A stretch of 64,000 nt of DNA from Lateolabrax maculatus (lineage: Eukaryota > Chordata > Actinopteri > Acropomatiformes > Lateolabracidae), in the NCBI GenBank assembly GCA_031216445.1, contig CM062205.1, positions 16,205,001-16,269,000 of the forward strand, given 5' to 3'. The position numbers were made by a program, and so were the translations under genes. The notes below the pieces were generated by a model. That model saw only the letters and a program-made list of their open reading frames with translations, had not been told where the DNA came from and ran no database searches. Shown piece after piece: positions 25,480 through 36,369 of this stretch; position 1 is the stretch's first letter, and each line of letters starts with the position of its first letter.

Positions 25480-26000
25480 GAAGAGATTTTATTTTAACAC
25501 CTAAACTCCCTTGCCCAATGAGGCACAATATAATAACACTTACCTTGATTAAAAGAACCCTTTATATGTAAATGGAGACTGGATTTTCCAAAGGGTCACA
25601 TCGGCAATTCTGCCGACAGAGATCATTTCACCCCTCTAGTCCTTGCTTCCCTTCTCTCTCTCTCTCTCCCTCTCCTCCTCTATTCCTCTCTGTCTCTCTC
25701 TCGTTTTTCTCTCATCCCCTCCTGTCTTTGCTAATGGCTGCAGGAAGAAAAAAAAAAATCAGGAAGCAATGTTCCCTAAAACAGCCACACAGAGACAACA
25801 TTTGCTCAGGTTGGCTAATTCTTAATATAGGGCTATATAATTTTGAGACTATTTAATTACGTAACATACTTTATGCTTCATGACCAATTACATTAATAGC
25901 TTAATACAGAGGAATATTATCCTCTCTTGATTTGATTACACAGCCACACAATATGGTATATTTGGTACTTAATTATGGCCAGCCATTGTGCAGGACTGCT
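25480..26000. promoter_or_regulatory. candidate conserved non-coding element between alternative meis2 ends
   Basis: Apart from a CT-rich segment near 25,650-25,720, the block is complex and AT-rich. AT-rich homeodomain-type cores occur near 25,853, 25,886 and 25,968 (ATTTAATTACG, CCAATTACATTAATAGC, CTTAATTATGG). It may act as an enhancer or influence the choice between the two meis2 endings. No direct evidence. Confidence 0.28.
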
Positions 26001-27642
26001 GTGCCATAACAGAAGTGCAGCATAGCCAGCAAGGGAGGCAGGCATGCAGTGATGGAGAGAGAGAGGCCCAGTCTGTCCTCGGTTATTGTCTTCAGATGGT
26101 TTTACCACTCTTGTTAATAAAGGAGGGGGGTCTCAGATCTACTTAAGGGAATGACTGCAGCTTACAAGACTGGAGATTACCAGCTTACAGTGTCAAAAAC
26201 ATCTGCTGGGCCTTTTAACAGGAGCTGGTCTAGGTTATATGGAGGTGAGGGCACCCATCATACCCCAACACCCTGAATGATTTATTTATTTTATGACCCC
26301 AGTAGTGAGGTTTTAAGAGACCTGCTCTGACAAACATGTGCATTTCAAATGAACTGACATGGAAGGGGAGTATTAGAAAATGGCACAGCTTTCAACCAAT
26401 GAGACTGGTCATTAATCTTGGCCTTTGCTGTCCCTTTTTTCCTCTCTCTTTTCTGTCCTCCTCCTCCTCCTCTTCCCCTCACCGGGGCCCTCCAGTGTAA
26501 TTTCTTAATTGCAGTGTACTAAGATGGAGGAATGCAGAGAGTGAGCATGCCTAGTGACCTTGCAGCGACCTCTCCCCTCCTATTACAGCTTCTAATCCCC
26601 CAGGGGTTCACATTACAAAGCAGGTCGGCCCCGACCCAATCCCAGACCCAGGCCCCCTGGCTCCAGCGGGACCCCCTGCTCCCACTTGCCTCTCCCCAAG
26701 GTCCGGGCCTCTAGACCAGCCATGTTCCCATACTCCAGTCCCTGGCTCCAGGAAGAACCCCCCACATCTTACTTTTTTTCTTTCTGATTACAACAAACAG
26801 CCCTGTGAAAAGCAAAACAGTGGCACTGCTGAGCCAGCTCTGTGTCCTGGGTCTTGTCACAGTATGAGAGATGCCAGCATGCTGAGGGCTCTACACATAT
26901 GAAGTGGAGTCCATCTTAAGGGACATCAATGTACCCCACCTGCTCTTCCTTTCTTTTCTCTTTTTACTCCCTTTTATCTTTGCCCCTCTGTCTTGCTGCT
27001 GTTTCCTTCTCTTTTTCTACCTACAAAACCCACACTCCATGCATCTAAAAGCAGTACTTTGTTTTGCGTAGAACACTTTCATTCAGGGGTGGATCCAAGC
27101 CTTTAATGCCTGCTGTGTTGGTGATACAGATAACCCAGTCCTAAATTATTTAATAACTTCTTTAAGGGATTGTAAATCAAATATGTTCACAGAGGCATGT
27201 CCCGAGGCACGAGAGAGAGCCTGTTCAGTTTGTCACTAAAGTCAGCTGGGGAATTGACTGTTCCACTTGTAAAAGTATTAGCACTTCTCCACATCAATAT
27301 GGCTGGTTGGTTTTCCTCACATCCTCCAGGACTACAGTGTCTGTGGATGACTGAGGATCATTTTCCAACCTGAGACCTGACCACAACGCTATTGGGCATT
27401 GTAAACCACTCACCATAGCCTAAAATAGCCCGCGTGCAGTAATGTCTCTCTTTACTTGTCGAAGCTAAAAGCACTGCAGTCACTGACACGGTGTCATAAA
27501 ATCTGCGAGGCCCTTTGTTGTTGAAGTTGTGTTTAAATTGAATTAAGGCCTGTTAATGGAGGAGTAGCATGTCGAAAGCCGCAGTGAGAAAATAGCTTTA
27601 TTGACCGCGTAAATTCATTTTCTCTTTCCATTATTCTCTCAG

Positions 27643-27977
27643 GTCTGCCAGGCATGCCAGGGGAGTACGTACCTCAGAGCGGTCCTATGGGCATGAGCAT
27701 GGCCCCGCCTACTTACACCAACCCTCATCAGATGACCTCTCACCCCTCCCAGCTTCGACACGGACCACCTCTCCATGCGTACCTGCCCGACCACCCCCAC
27801 GCCCACCACGCCCACCGCCACCACCACCCCCACCACCACCACCACCACCACGCCATGCTGATGCATGGAGGACCCTCGTCGCACCCAGGAATGACCATGA
27901 CTGCACAGAGACCCCCTTTGCTCACTCCCATTGACCCCAGTACTGGAGGACAAGGCCTGGACATCCATGCCCAATAG
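27643..27977 (+). CDS. meis2: meis2 terminal coding exon (long isoform tail)
   Basis: After TTCTCTCAG the exon completes a Gly codon and encodes LPGMPGEYVPQSGPMGMSMA onward, ending in DIHAQ and TAG at 27975-27977; 111 residues including the split Gly. Family landmarks are present in order: the GEYV/GDYV start, SQLRHGPPLH, MLMHGG, HPGMTM and the DIHAQ terminus. This is the Meis long-isoform transactivation tail. The odd part is a histidine-rich insertion at 27792-27851, where mammalian Meis2 has only a short HPHHP. Fifteen of 22 residues between LP and MLMHGG are His, all encoded by CAC. The tail is also more diverged than usual (PTYTNPHQM, RPPLLTPIDPSTGG). Joining from 23780 skips the short-tail exon and keeps the frame. 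Confidence 0.96.
27792..27851 (+). repeat. meis2: CAC-codon repeat encoding a histidine-rich tract
   Basis: An imperfect trinucleotide array within the terminal meis2 exon, all His codons CAC, interrupted by Pro, Ala and Arg codons and ending in seven uninterrupted CAC codons (27831-27851). It also opens a long frame on the opposite strand (poly-Val/Gly), which is only a shadow. Confidence 0.95.
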
Positions 27978-28160
27978 TATAAGGGAACTTTGCTACCACG
28001 ACAACAGCAGCTACTACAAGAAAACAGTTTAAAAAAAAAAAAAAAGAAGCAGCAGCCCACAATAAATCCTATTTTGAGACTATTTTTAAGAATAAAAAGC
28101 GAACCCTTTTGACCAGAATTTGACACTAAAGAAACAGAATTCCAGATGAGCTGTGATAAT

Positions 28161-28162
<2 letters not shown>

Positions 28163-28194
<32 letters not shown>
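28163..28194. repeat. poly(T) tract in the meis2 3' UTR
   Basis: Thirty-two uninterrupted T residues within the transcribed strand. The length is likely to vary or be mis-sequenced. Confidence 0.95.
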
Positions 28195-28197
<3 letters not shown>

Positions 28198-29475
28198 CTT
28201 GTCAATTTTGTTACTTTCATCCAAACGGAGGACCAAGCTGACAAGAACACTTTGTAAAGTCTTGGGCTTTTGGTAGAGATCAACAGAAGATGTTTTGACG
28301 TACACGTGTGCTAAGAACGGACAGATGCACACACTCAAAAACACACATTTTTCGCACACTCACTCACACACCATCGTAAACATGTTCAGTACACTTTCAT
28401 GTGACGCGCTCAAACGCTTCTAAAATAAAATCACTCTGGAAGATTTAAAAAAGAAACAACAGAAAGACTCCAAGAGTTATAACTACTGTAGAATAAAAAG
28501 TATAGATAAATAAGTTAAAACTTGTGCATTTTTCGTTGATCACATGGTTTATGTTTCCTGAGCTAGTTTTAGAATTAAAGGTTAACCTTTTCTCTCTCAC
28601 ACTGTGTGTGCTCCTTCCTGGAGGAGAAACTGTCTCGCAGCACAGCACTATAGAAGAAAAAAAAAAAAACAATAAGAAGATGGAACATCTCAAAAAGGCT
28701 CCAAACCATAGAGGGCAATCAGGTCCTGTCCCCCATAAGAACAGGGCATGATGGGAAAAGGCTGCTAAATGACACCGGATCTCTCCAGAAGATTCAGTTT
28801 GAACATTTGTCATGCCCCTCTTTTTTTGGTTCATGAATGAATGTTGCCCTGTAGGTTTTAAAGAAAAAAAGTTCTTTGTTTGAATTGCCCAAGCACTGGA
28901 TTGTGTTGGTTTTATACATTTTTATTTTAATATTATTTTATTTTTTTGTACCCTGGACTCTCGTTGGTAAGAGCCTATTGAAGGAAGCTTAATAGTGGAA
29001 AAGCAACATCCTACGGCGCTTCTTTATCTGCGGATCAACATTCTTGCCATAAGGACAATACTGACACAAACGTTGATTCTGTGGCACTGGAGAAGCATTT
29101 GATGGTTGATGCACCAAAAAACCTATAACTAAAAAAAAAAAAGAAAAAAAAAACTTAAATTATGAACTCAATGCTTTTGGGAGGGGGGGGGGAAGCTGAG
29201 AGAATATTGTAACAAACTTCGTACAGAGTTCAGTCTATTAATTGTTTCATGTTAGATATTCTATGTGTTTACCTCAATTGAAAAAGAATGTTTTTGCTAG
29301 TTTCAGATCTGCTGTGGCATTGATATTGTATGTCCATGAATTCCTTCCTTTTTCAGCACGTGTTCCTCACTAGATGATAAGATGCCGTCTCCCTTAAGCT
29401 TTGTCAAAAATACATTAAATACTTGTATGAGGACTGTGACGTAATGTTTAAAAGGTGTTCAGTCACAAATGCTGT

Positions 29476-29481
29476 AATAAA
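29476..29481 (+). terminator. meis2: meis2 poly(A) signal AATAAA
   Basis: The hexamer sits in GCTGTAATAAATATTTC and is followed within 15-40 bases by T-rich and TGTGTG-like sequence, as expected of a cleavage site. Two upstream AATAAA copies at 28061 and 28424 could give shorter messages. Confidence 0.65.
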
Positions 29482-29500
29482 TATTTCATTTTTGATTTTT

Positions 29501-30290
29501 GTTAGATTTTTGTGTGATTAACTGTGTTATAAACCGAGTCTCTAGCCACATTTCCATTTTAATAGTAATAAGATTAATCGGTTTATTATTATTAATATCG
29601 TTGCTTTTGGTACATTGTTGCCTGTCAACAAATTCTTCTTTTTTAATTGTATTTTTGCAACGGTTAAAAAAACACAACAGTCAAGTTCCCACTTTTCCTA
29701 GCACTCTATTTGAAATAGTTTGTTTTTAACCAGACTGCCCATTTGGTTATTGAATGCTCTCTCAAAATGACAATAACAAATTATGGTTTAAATATTTCTT
29801 GCCATGGCAATTAATCTAGGCTCACAAATATGTCCTTATGATAAATAACTGTCAGGTGCAAGTGAAGGGTGCAAATTGCACAGCAAATTCACCAGCAGCC
29901 CATCTTAGTTTAAAAACCAAAAGATAAGTCAGCAGTGAAGTGGTGGTAAATAAAAAAAGGTCAGCGGTGGCCTCCAGTTCTTAAACATAAGGGACAGACA
30001 TGGCAGAATAAACAAAACTAAATTAAATTTTCTGGAGAACATTTAGTTTATACCTAATTTTGTTGAAATTTTCTATTTACAGACATAAATGCAAATTAAT
30101 AAAATGTAGATGAACTAATATTTTAGGTATATTCTGCCTGCCTGTGAAAAGGTAGGATAACCTTAATTTGGGGGGGGGGGGAGTACATATAGTTTAGATG
30201 GATTTACCCTTCACTCTTTCCCTGGCGTTCAAACAATAGAACAAGGATTTGTCCCCAGTGTAATTGCTCCTGTAGTGAGAACCACGGCTG
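29501..30290. other. intergenic AT-rich sequence after meis2
   Basis: Unique AT-rich DNA with a short poly(G) run near 30,170-30,181. No gene, transposon or clear regulatory motif was recognised. Confidence 0.7.
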
Positions 30291-30293
30291 GCC

Positions 30294-30328
<35 letters not shown>
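30294..30328. repeat. compound (CT)n(TG)n microsatellite
   Basis: About nine CT units run directly into about eight TG units. Confidence 0.92.
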
Positions 30329-31579
30329 CTCGGCTCGTTTCTGCCGTTTTGCAGCGCCGCCTGTCGGCCTAACGTGGCAGCGCCGTCCAGGAGTGCAGCT
30401 GGGCTCTGATGGGCCGTCTCCTCTCTCTGCTCCATCTCTTCTCCTGTGTTTGCCCGCGGCCATCCAAGTCATAGCCTTAAACCAGAAATGACAACATCAC
30501 TTCGGCTGAAATATTTTCTGTCCTTCACACACGAGTTTAAACATCTGCTGTGTCGAATTCAAGGCCTTAAATATGTTTTGTTTTTTTTTCTTGTAATTTT
30601 TCATTACGAACACTGCTTAACACTGACTTAGTCCCTATGTGTGAATCAACGAATATACGTGGCACAAACTATAATAATAATAACAACAATAAAATGTTTA
30701 TTATTTGTATTTAGTGCACTAAACTGGCCTGCTGGGATTTTCCTTCATAAATTCAGCTGTTTATTCTTACTATTCTCATGTGGCCTTTTGAAAGTTTTTT
30801 TCCCAGCAATTTGTTTTTTAAAAAAAAATAACGTTTGCATAAATATGGGCTGATCCTTATTTGCTATTTATTAATTCGAAATTAATCTAAACTATCGTAA
30901 ATTATTATAAATTCTCAAGTTTTCACACAAATATGTGTCTCTTCAGCAGCTCTAAAGGCCTATTCGCGTATTTATTTAACTGTTAAATATTTAATTTAAT
31001 ATGTTCCTGTTAAAAAGAGAAAAAGACAAATCTCAGTGACACCTATTTTTGATTTAATTCACTTTTACACATTAAATATTTCCAGTGCAGTTTCCCGCAT
31101 GGAGAGCCCCCCTTTAAATCTGATATCCACAGTTTATTTTATGTTTATTCTAAATGGTATCTGTTAAACCTACTGATGGTCAGCCCTCTGCATTATTTCC
31201 TTTCAGGTTATTTCTGGTTTGAATGTTACGCAGATTGTTTTTCATTGAAATTCCGGACATACACTACCTGCACAGTTTACCTTTTGTCGAACAATTCCTC
31301 CTCACACACAGAGCGACGTTAGGCCTCGGCCAGGTGGAAAAAGAAATGTAGATATCTGCTGGTTTTACACTAGAGTCTTGTTAATGACGATTCTTCTTCT
31401 CTCGACTAGTCAAAACCTAAAAGTCCTTTTTTTTTTTTTTGTTTTTTTTTTTTTCTGTTTTTCTGGTGCTCCATTATTCTGTGGATAAAACGGAAGGAAG
31501 AAGCCCTCCGTTTTGTGCGGAGATTATCAGATGAAAAAGAGAGAAAACGTGAGGATTACTGTGGATGGAGAGGATTTTA

Positions 31580-31695
31580 ATATTAATAGTTTTTTTTTCT
31601 TTTCTTCCCCCCTTCCCTCCCCTCCCCTCCCATCTCCTCTCCTCCCCCCTTCTTGCCCCCCCCCTCCTCCTCCTCCTCCCCCCTCTTCCCCGATG
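31580..31695. repeat. long polypyrimidine tract (G-rich on the minus strand)
   Basis: About 110 bases almost wholly C and T, with several runs of four to nine C. The complementary strand carries many GGGG blocks close together, giving strong G-quadruplex and triplex potential. It ends in a (TCC)n segment near 31,664-31,680. Confidence 0.9.
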
Positions 31696-31978
31696 AGACA
31701 GAAGGTAGATTGCCTCTGCTGCTTTCCTTTTGCCGATTCGGTGTGACAGGGATGATGGATGATCCAGCCGAGCTAAACAACTCCTCCCCTCCATCTCCTC
31801 CCTGTCAAAGCCAGTCCGGGCTGCTGCTGCACGAATAAAATAAGGAATATATTCCCTCTGCACTGCTGCACAATTCAGCCCGGTCCTCTGCAAGACACTC
31901 ACTTCGCCCGTGCAACAATATTAAAAGTCCACGCACAGTCGCCCCCCCCACCCTCGACCCCCCTGCTAGAAACAATAG

Positions 31979-32006
31979 GTGCGCGCGTGTGTGTGCGTGC
32001 GCGCGT
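31979..32006. repeat. alternating purine-pyrimidine (Z-DNA-prone) tract
   Basis: Twenty-eight bases alternate G with C or T without a break, mixing GCGCGC and GTGTGT blocks. This is the sequence type that most easily adopts left-handed Z-DNA. It lies within the strongest CpG patch of the window. Confidence 0.85.
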
Positions 32007-32348
32007 CACAGAGGCAACATGTTAATAATGCGCGCGTTATTGGCTCTCTGTGTTTTTCCTCTTGCAAAGCGTCTGCTAAAGTGGGGTATATGAACTGAGA
32101 GAGGTCTGCAAACGTGTATTTTTAGACGCACAAGTGCGTCTGCCCGGCAGCCGGGGGAGAGACGCCTTTCCAGCAAAGTTTTGTTTCTGCTTTTGTTTTC
32201 TCTCTCTTGCAAATTGCTGATTTGGATAGTGGTCATAAAAATGGACGCGTGCGCGCAGGGGCTGAGTGTCCTTCGCCGTGCAGCTGGCTCTCCCCAAAAT
32301 GGCTTGCTCTGGGGGACAGTTTTTAGGTTTTTTTTGTGTACGTAGGCC

Positions 32349-32374
32349 TGTGTGTGTGTGTGTGTGTGTGTGTG
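32349..32374. repeat. (TG)n microsatellite
   Basis: About 13 TG units, followed by T-rich sequence. Confidence 0.93.
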
Positions 32375-32519
32375 CTGCCCTCCTTTTTTTTTTTCTTTCC
32401 TTTCTTTTTTTTTTTTAAACATTTCAGCAGTTTTTCTCTCCTCTTGCCATAAGGTGTTTCTATGACTACGTTATGTAGGCCTGTGTGAGCGGGTCAGAGG
32501 CGGGGGTCCCTGGGAGAAA

Positions 32520-32665
32520 AGGGCCGCATTTGGCTGATCATTTATCAATGTCAACCGCATAATGATTCTCCCTGCAGTCCCCCTATTGATGAGGATAATT
32601 ACATTAGCTCAGAGTGACTGATCAATAAAGCCCAGGGAAAATGGTTTATTATAGCACCGCCGAAA
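32520..32665. promoter_or_regulatory. candidate conserved enhancer downstream of meis2
   Basis: A compact repeat-free block with several TALE/Hox-like cores in 140 bases: GCTGATCATTTATCAATG at its start, GATAATTACATTAG near 32,594, TGACTGATCAATAAAG near 32,615 and TGGTTTATTATAG near 32,643. The density of such sites is higher than in its surroundings. Enhancers downstream of Meis2 have been reported in zebrafish, but no match to them could be tested here. Confidence 0.38.
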
Positions 32666-32707
32666 AGGCTTTCTTTAAGAGAGGGACTGGCTGCTTTTCC
32701 TTTCTAA

Positions 32708-32709
<2 letters not shown>

Positions 32710-32743
<34 letters not shown>
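32710..32743. repeat. (AT)n microsatellite
   Basis: About 17 AT units, flanked by A-rich sequence. Confidence 0.93.
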
Positions 32744-32749
<6 letters not shown>

Positions 32750-33425
32750 AGGCAGGGCTGATCTGCGCAATCCAAGTCCGGAAAGACAATCGAGTGAGAG
32801 GCAAAACTTCCTCTGGCTGCAGATTTTATGTTGATTTTGACTCTGAATATTGCCGTTTTTCAGGGCTGTGTTGTATTTTCTTTTTGTTTCTTGCTTGGAG
32901 TGAATCATAGCCCATTTTCCTCTTCAAACACACTACTTGCGTGCGTCTTTATCACAGGAGGAACTAGTTCCTCCCCCGGGATAGAAAGAGTACAGCTTTA
33001 CACCAGCTTTATTAAGTCAAATACGGTTCATGAAGCCACACAAAGTCACGTCTTGTTTGATTTTTAAATCAAACTGAAAGTCCTCAAGTCTGCCAACTAG
33101 ATTGCAGCTGGTTGAGGTGTGATTTTCACGCGCAAATATTTCTCATTATAATTTATTTTGTCTGAATCTTGGTGGCCAAAAAAAAAAAAAAAAAAAAAAA
33201 CGACGTTGAAACGGCAGCAACACCTGATGCAGCGTCCACAAATCAAACCGGCCCTGGAAGAGAAAGCCTCCAAATTAAGAGTTAACAAAAAAACAAAACA
33301 AAAAAAAAAAAGTCTTGTGTAACTGGTCAAGCAGCACAAAAACCTTCTACACATAAATAAACAAATGAACAAAACAGCCCGGAAAGACGGCCAGTAAATG
33401 CATTTCTGACCTCTCTCCCTCTCTC

Positions 33426-33426
<1 letters not shown>

Positions 33427-33474
<48 letters not shown>
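33427..33474. repeat. (TG)n microsatellite
   Basis: About 24 perfect TG units. Confidence 0.95.
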
Positions 33475-33475
<1 letters not shown>

Positions 33476-34339
33476 CTTTAATTGTCAACAACTTATCCCC
33501 TGCAGGAATGTTGCAAACTCTTTCGCCTTAATTCTCGGCGGTGCTCCGCGCCAGCTCCCATTTACCAGTGATGAACGTGTCTGCAGGAGACAGCTCCATT
33601 ATCTATTTATCATTTATGATAGTATTTCCTCAGACAATGGAGGAAGAGACGCGCCGGCAGATAGTCCCACCGATGGCTCTCCACTGCCCTTTCACACGCG
33701 CGCGGTCCCCTGTTTGTTCGATGGCATTTTGACAAACAGAAAATTAGGATTTTTATCTCGAAAAAGAAAGCCTCGACATGTGGGATAGTGACTCAACGTG
33801 CATAATTAGTCTTGAAATGAGACCTGATGACAATTTAATTTATTTGTCCACATGTTTTAAAAAAAAATAAAAATAGGCCACATCTTTATTTTAAAATTGT
33901 GAAAAAACGATCAAACAGAGAAACTGTCCTTCAGCAGTCTACATTTCAGGCGGATTGGAGAGAATTAAAGTGTGATTTTAGGGGAAATATTGGAAACAAA
34001 TCTGAAACCACATGGGTGTTCAGGACTTCACGCACTTGGTCGCGACTACTTGAATTAGAGGCGATTTTTTTTTTTCTTCACACTTCAGCGGTGCTTGTCC
34101 TCTTAAAAATGAGTGACAGCCCACCCCCCCACCCCCCAAACACACACTCGCCCCGCAAAAATAAATCTTAATGATGTGAAAATTATAATTAGGCTAGTCA
34201 AATAACATGGCTACAGGGCTTTGGAATGAGCAGAAACTGGAAATTGCAGTGGCCAGTTGTGAAGAAGCAGGGGGAAAAAAGAGGGCATGCGAGTGCAGAA
34301 TAAATAAAGCGCAATAAAAAGGGAAATAGCCGGAGTTTA

Positions 34340-34645
34340 GTCAAGCCTTGAGGTACTCAAACCTTTATTTCAATCAGTTAAGATTTAATTAGGCAAGCCT
34401 CAGGCCCGGCCGTCTCTTTTTTTTTCTCATTATGTTGCCTTCTCCAGCGCTGTGTTACAATGGCCCCAAGGTTGTCAACATTTGACCGGTTTTTCCAGTG
34501 AAATAATCACGGTTTATGGCTCGAGAACCCATAAGATTCGCAAATAAATCTGGCATTATTCCATTATGAGGCGGAAGTCTGCACAGTGAGCGGCGAAAAT
34601 ATCGATTGCCTTAATTTATGGGTGTTGTCTTAAGTTGATTTTCTT
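34340..34645. promoter_or_regulatory. candidate conserved non-coding element downstream of meis2
   Basis: About 300 bases of complex sequence, broken only by a nine-T run. Notable are CAATCAGTTAAGATTTAATTAGG near 34,372, GTTGTCAACATTTGACC near 34,470, AATAATCACGG near 34,502 and ATCGATTGCCTTAATTTATGG near 34,601. Homeodomain and TGAC/GTCA half-sites cluster here. Judged by appearance only. Confidence 0.35.
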
Positions 34646-34980
34646 TTTTTTTTTTTTTAAATTATTCCTAATTTCCTTCGGTTATTTTGAGAGCTTTAAA
34701 AAAAAAAAAAAAAAAAAAGGTTAGAAATATCTTGCGGGTAGCCGAGGGCAGCAAAGTGAGACATTTCACAAGAACTGTAAATAACAGAAGAGGGCTGAGA
34801 GAGAGAGACAGAGAGAGAAAAAAGAGAGAGGGAGCATTTTCTAAAAAAAAAAAAGCTCATTGGTGGATGTGCACATTTCTATAGGCACAGTGCACGTTTC
34901 AGATCAATTAATTATTAACTCCAATATAATAGATGCCCGCTGGTTTTTGAAGAGGGTGAAAGGGAGACAGAGAGCTGAGA

Positions 34981-35014
34981 CCCCCCCCCCCCCCCCACAC
35001 ACACACACACACAC
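34981..35014. repeat. poly(C) followed by (CA)n
   Basis: Sixteen C residues followed by about nine CA units. Confidence 0.93.
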
Positions 35015-35478
35015 CCCTGGGCGCACTGTTATTACATGATGGCGACCCCTTCTGGAGGCCAAAGTAAATGTGTTTGTGGACAGAGGAAGAAGAAGCCGCG
35101 GCCTGTCGTGACTCCCGGCGAGCGCTCATTCACATTTCTGCTCCAGATATCGAGGAGACTGATCAGAGCTTCCGCTCTTTGATGTTTTTTTTTTTTTTGT
35201 CCCCCCACCACGAGAAATCATGCAAAAACAAACCAAAAAAAAAAAAAAAAAAAAAAGGCCTCCCCGATTTCATCCCATTTCATCCTCCGAGGTGATAAGA
35301 GGCTGACCCGCCGCGGGAACTGTGACCTCCAAAGACTCTCAGCTCATATTTACTCACAGGTATAAAGCTCCTTACGCATGTATTAGGCGGCCGCGTTGAT
35401 GGTAAAATCAATAAAGATGGATTGTAGGGTCAATATTGGGCTTCGCACCTGGGGACTTGTTGCCCGGCTCCCCTTCCC

Positions 35479-35480
<2 letters not shown>

Positions 35481-35517
<37 letters not shown>
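35481..35517. repeat. (TG)n microsatellite
   Basis: About 18 TG units, followed by a GA-rich stretch. Confidence 0.95.
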
Positions 35518-35519
<2 letters not shown>

Positions 35520-35844
35520 ACAGAGAGAGAGAAATGAGCAATTCATAACATGCAACCGCAACGTCTCTGCAGGAGCCGAGACAATGTGTGTGTTTAAAGG
35601 AAAAAGAGAGAGAGAGAGAGAGAGCTTGAGGAGCAGGGCAGTGGGGCTGAAGTCATCCAGCCAGCGGCCTGCAGGACCCGGCAACACTGACATCATTAAT
35701 CACGAGCCACTTGAAGATTATGACTTAAAGTATAGAATCGGTAACCATTATCGTCTCGGATGGCAGTTAAAACCTCTCCTTATTTTTCAAAACAATCTAA
35801 TGGCATAGAGGTCTATGCAAAAAAAAAAAAGGAAAGGGGGGAAA

Positions 35845-35875
35845 AAGAAGAAGAAGAAGAAGAAGAAGAAGAAGA
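35845..35875. repeat. (AAG)n microsatellite
   Basis: About ten AAG units within a purine-rich stretch. Confidence 0.93.
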
Positions 35876-36082
35876 CGGGGGAGGGAGGACGAGGAGAGGG
35901 AGCCTGGTGTCACTGGGATGGAGTTGCAGGCTGGCGTTTCCTCTGGAGGAAATATCAAGGAGACACAGAGGTGGTCCACTTCATTATGTAGCCGGCACTG
36001 CTTTAATAATGATTACAATAACAACAACAGACTAATAATTCGACAAAAACCAACATCAACAATCGTGTACCACTGCTTTAAA

Positions 36083-36083
<1 letters not shown>

Positions 36084-36113
<30 letters not shown>
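36084..36113. repeat. (AAT)n microsatellite
   Basis: About ten AAT units. Confidence 0.93.
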
Positions 36114-36114
<1 letters not shown>

Positions 36115-36369
36115 GCATACTGTATTTACGGGTTATTATTATTTATTTTATTATTACCGAGAATGTATCACCCACATTTTTAGAACGTGTCTACATGATC
36201 AGAATTATATTCGAATAAAAAGCCGAATTTCAATTATTTCGTTTGGAGACTAAATTAAATGCGTTTTTAGTAATAAAGCACAAAGAAAAAGGCTGCTGAT
36301 TTTTTGAAATTTATTTTAATTTTTCTTTAAAGAAGAGAAAGGAAGAAAATGCCTGTGCTCTATTTCAGT

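Larger units (their letters stand above)
24375..27642 (+). other. meis2: meis2 intron, 3.3 kb, before the terminal exon
   Basis: GTAAGT at 24375 to TTATTCTCTCAG at 27631-27642. It contains a TG tract running into poly(G) at 25064-25099, a (CA)n array at 25322-25361 and an AT-rich repeat-free block at about 25,480-26,000. An AATAAA at 26116-26121 has no other support as a poly(A) site. A small CT-rich stretch lies near 26,410-26,470. Confidence 0.88.
27978..29500 (+). other. meis2: meis2 3' UTR
   Basis: About 1.5 kb after the stop, AT-rich, with homopolymers (A run at 28031-28045, 32 T residues at 28163-28194). Candidate poly(A) signals AATAAA occur at 28061, 28424 and 29476. The last is favoured because T- and GT-rich sequence follows it and no later good signal belongs to this transcript. 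The 7-base AAGGGAA at 27981-27987 is a seed match of the miR-204/211 type, placed only three bases after the stop codon. The exact end is approximate. Confidence 0.75.

Noticed and set aside
26116..26121. AATAAA as a poly(A) site for the short meis2 isoform
   Set aside because: The alternative exon has a good donor at 24375, and no GT-rich downstream element is evident after this hexamer.
26532..26714. Pro/Leu/Gln-rich plus-strand frame upstream of the meis2 terminal exon
   Set aside because: Could be imagined as an extra activation exon, but lacks matching acceptor and donor and is unlike any Meis isoform I know.
27639..27974. Long open frame on the minus strand across the meis2 terminal exon (poly-Val/Gly)
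   Set aside because: It is the antisense of the CAC repeat and of a clear Meis2 coding exon; the protein has no family features.
31753..31838. Short plus-strand peptide MDDPAELNNSSPPSPPCQSQ onward, near the CpG patch
   Set aside because: It looks protein-like at first, but has no splice donor, no homologue I know, and stops after 28 codons.
31474..31902. 142-codon minus-strand frame and overlapping plus-strand frames
   Set aside because: Driven by the polypyrimidine tract; the Arg/Gly/Glu-rich sequence is typical of translated low-complexity DNA.
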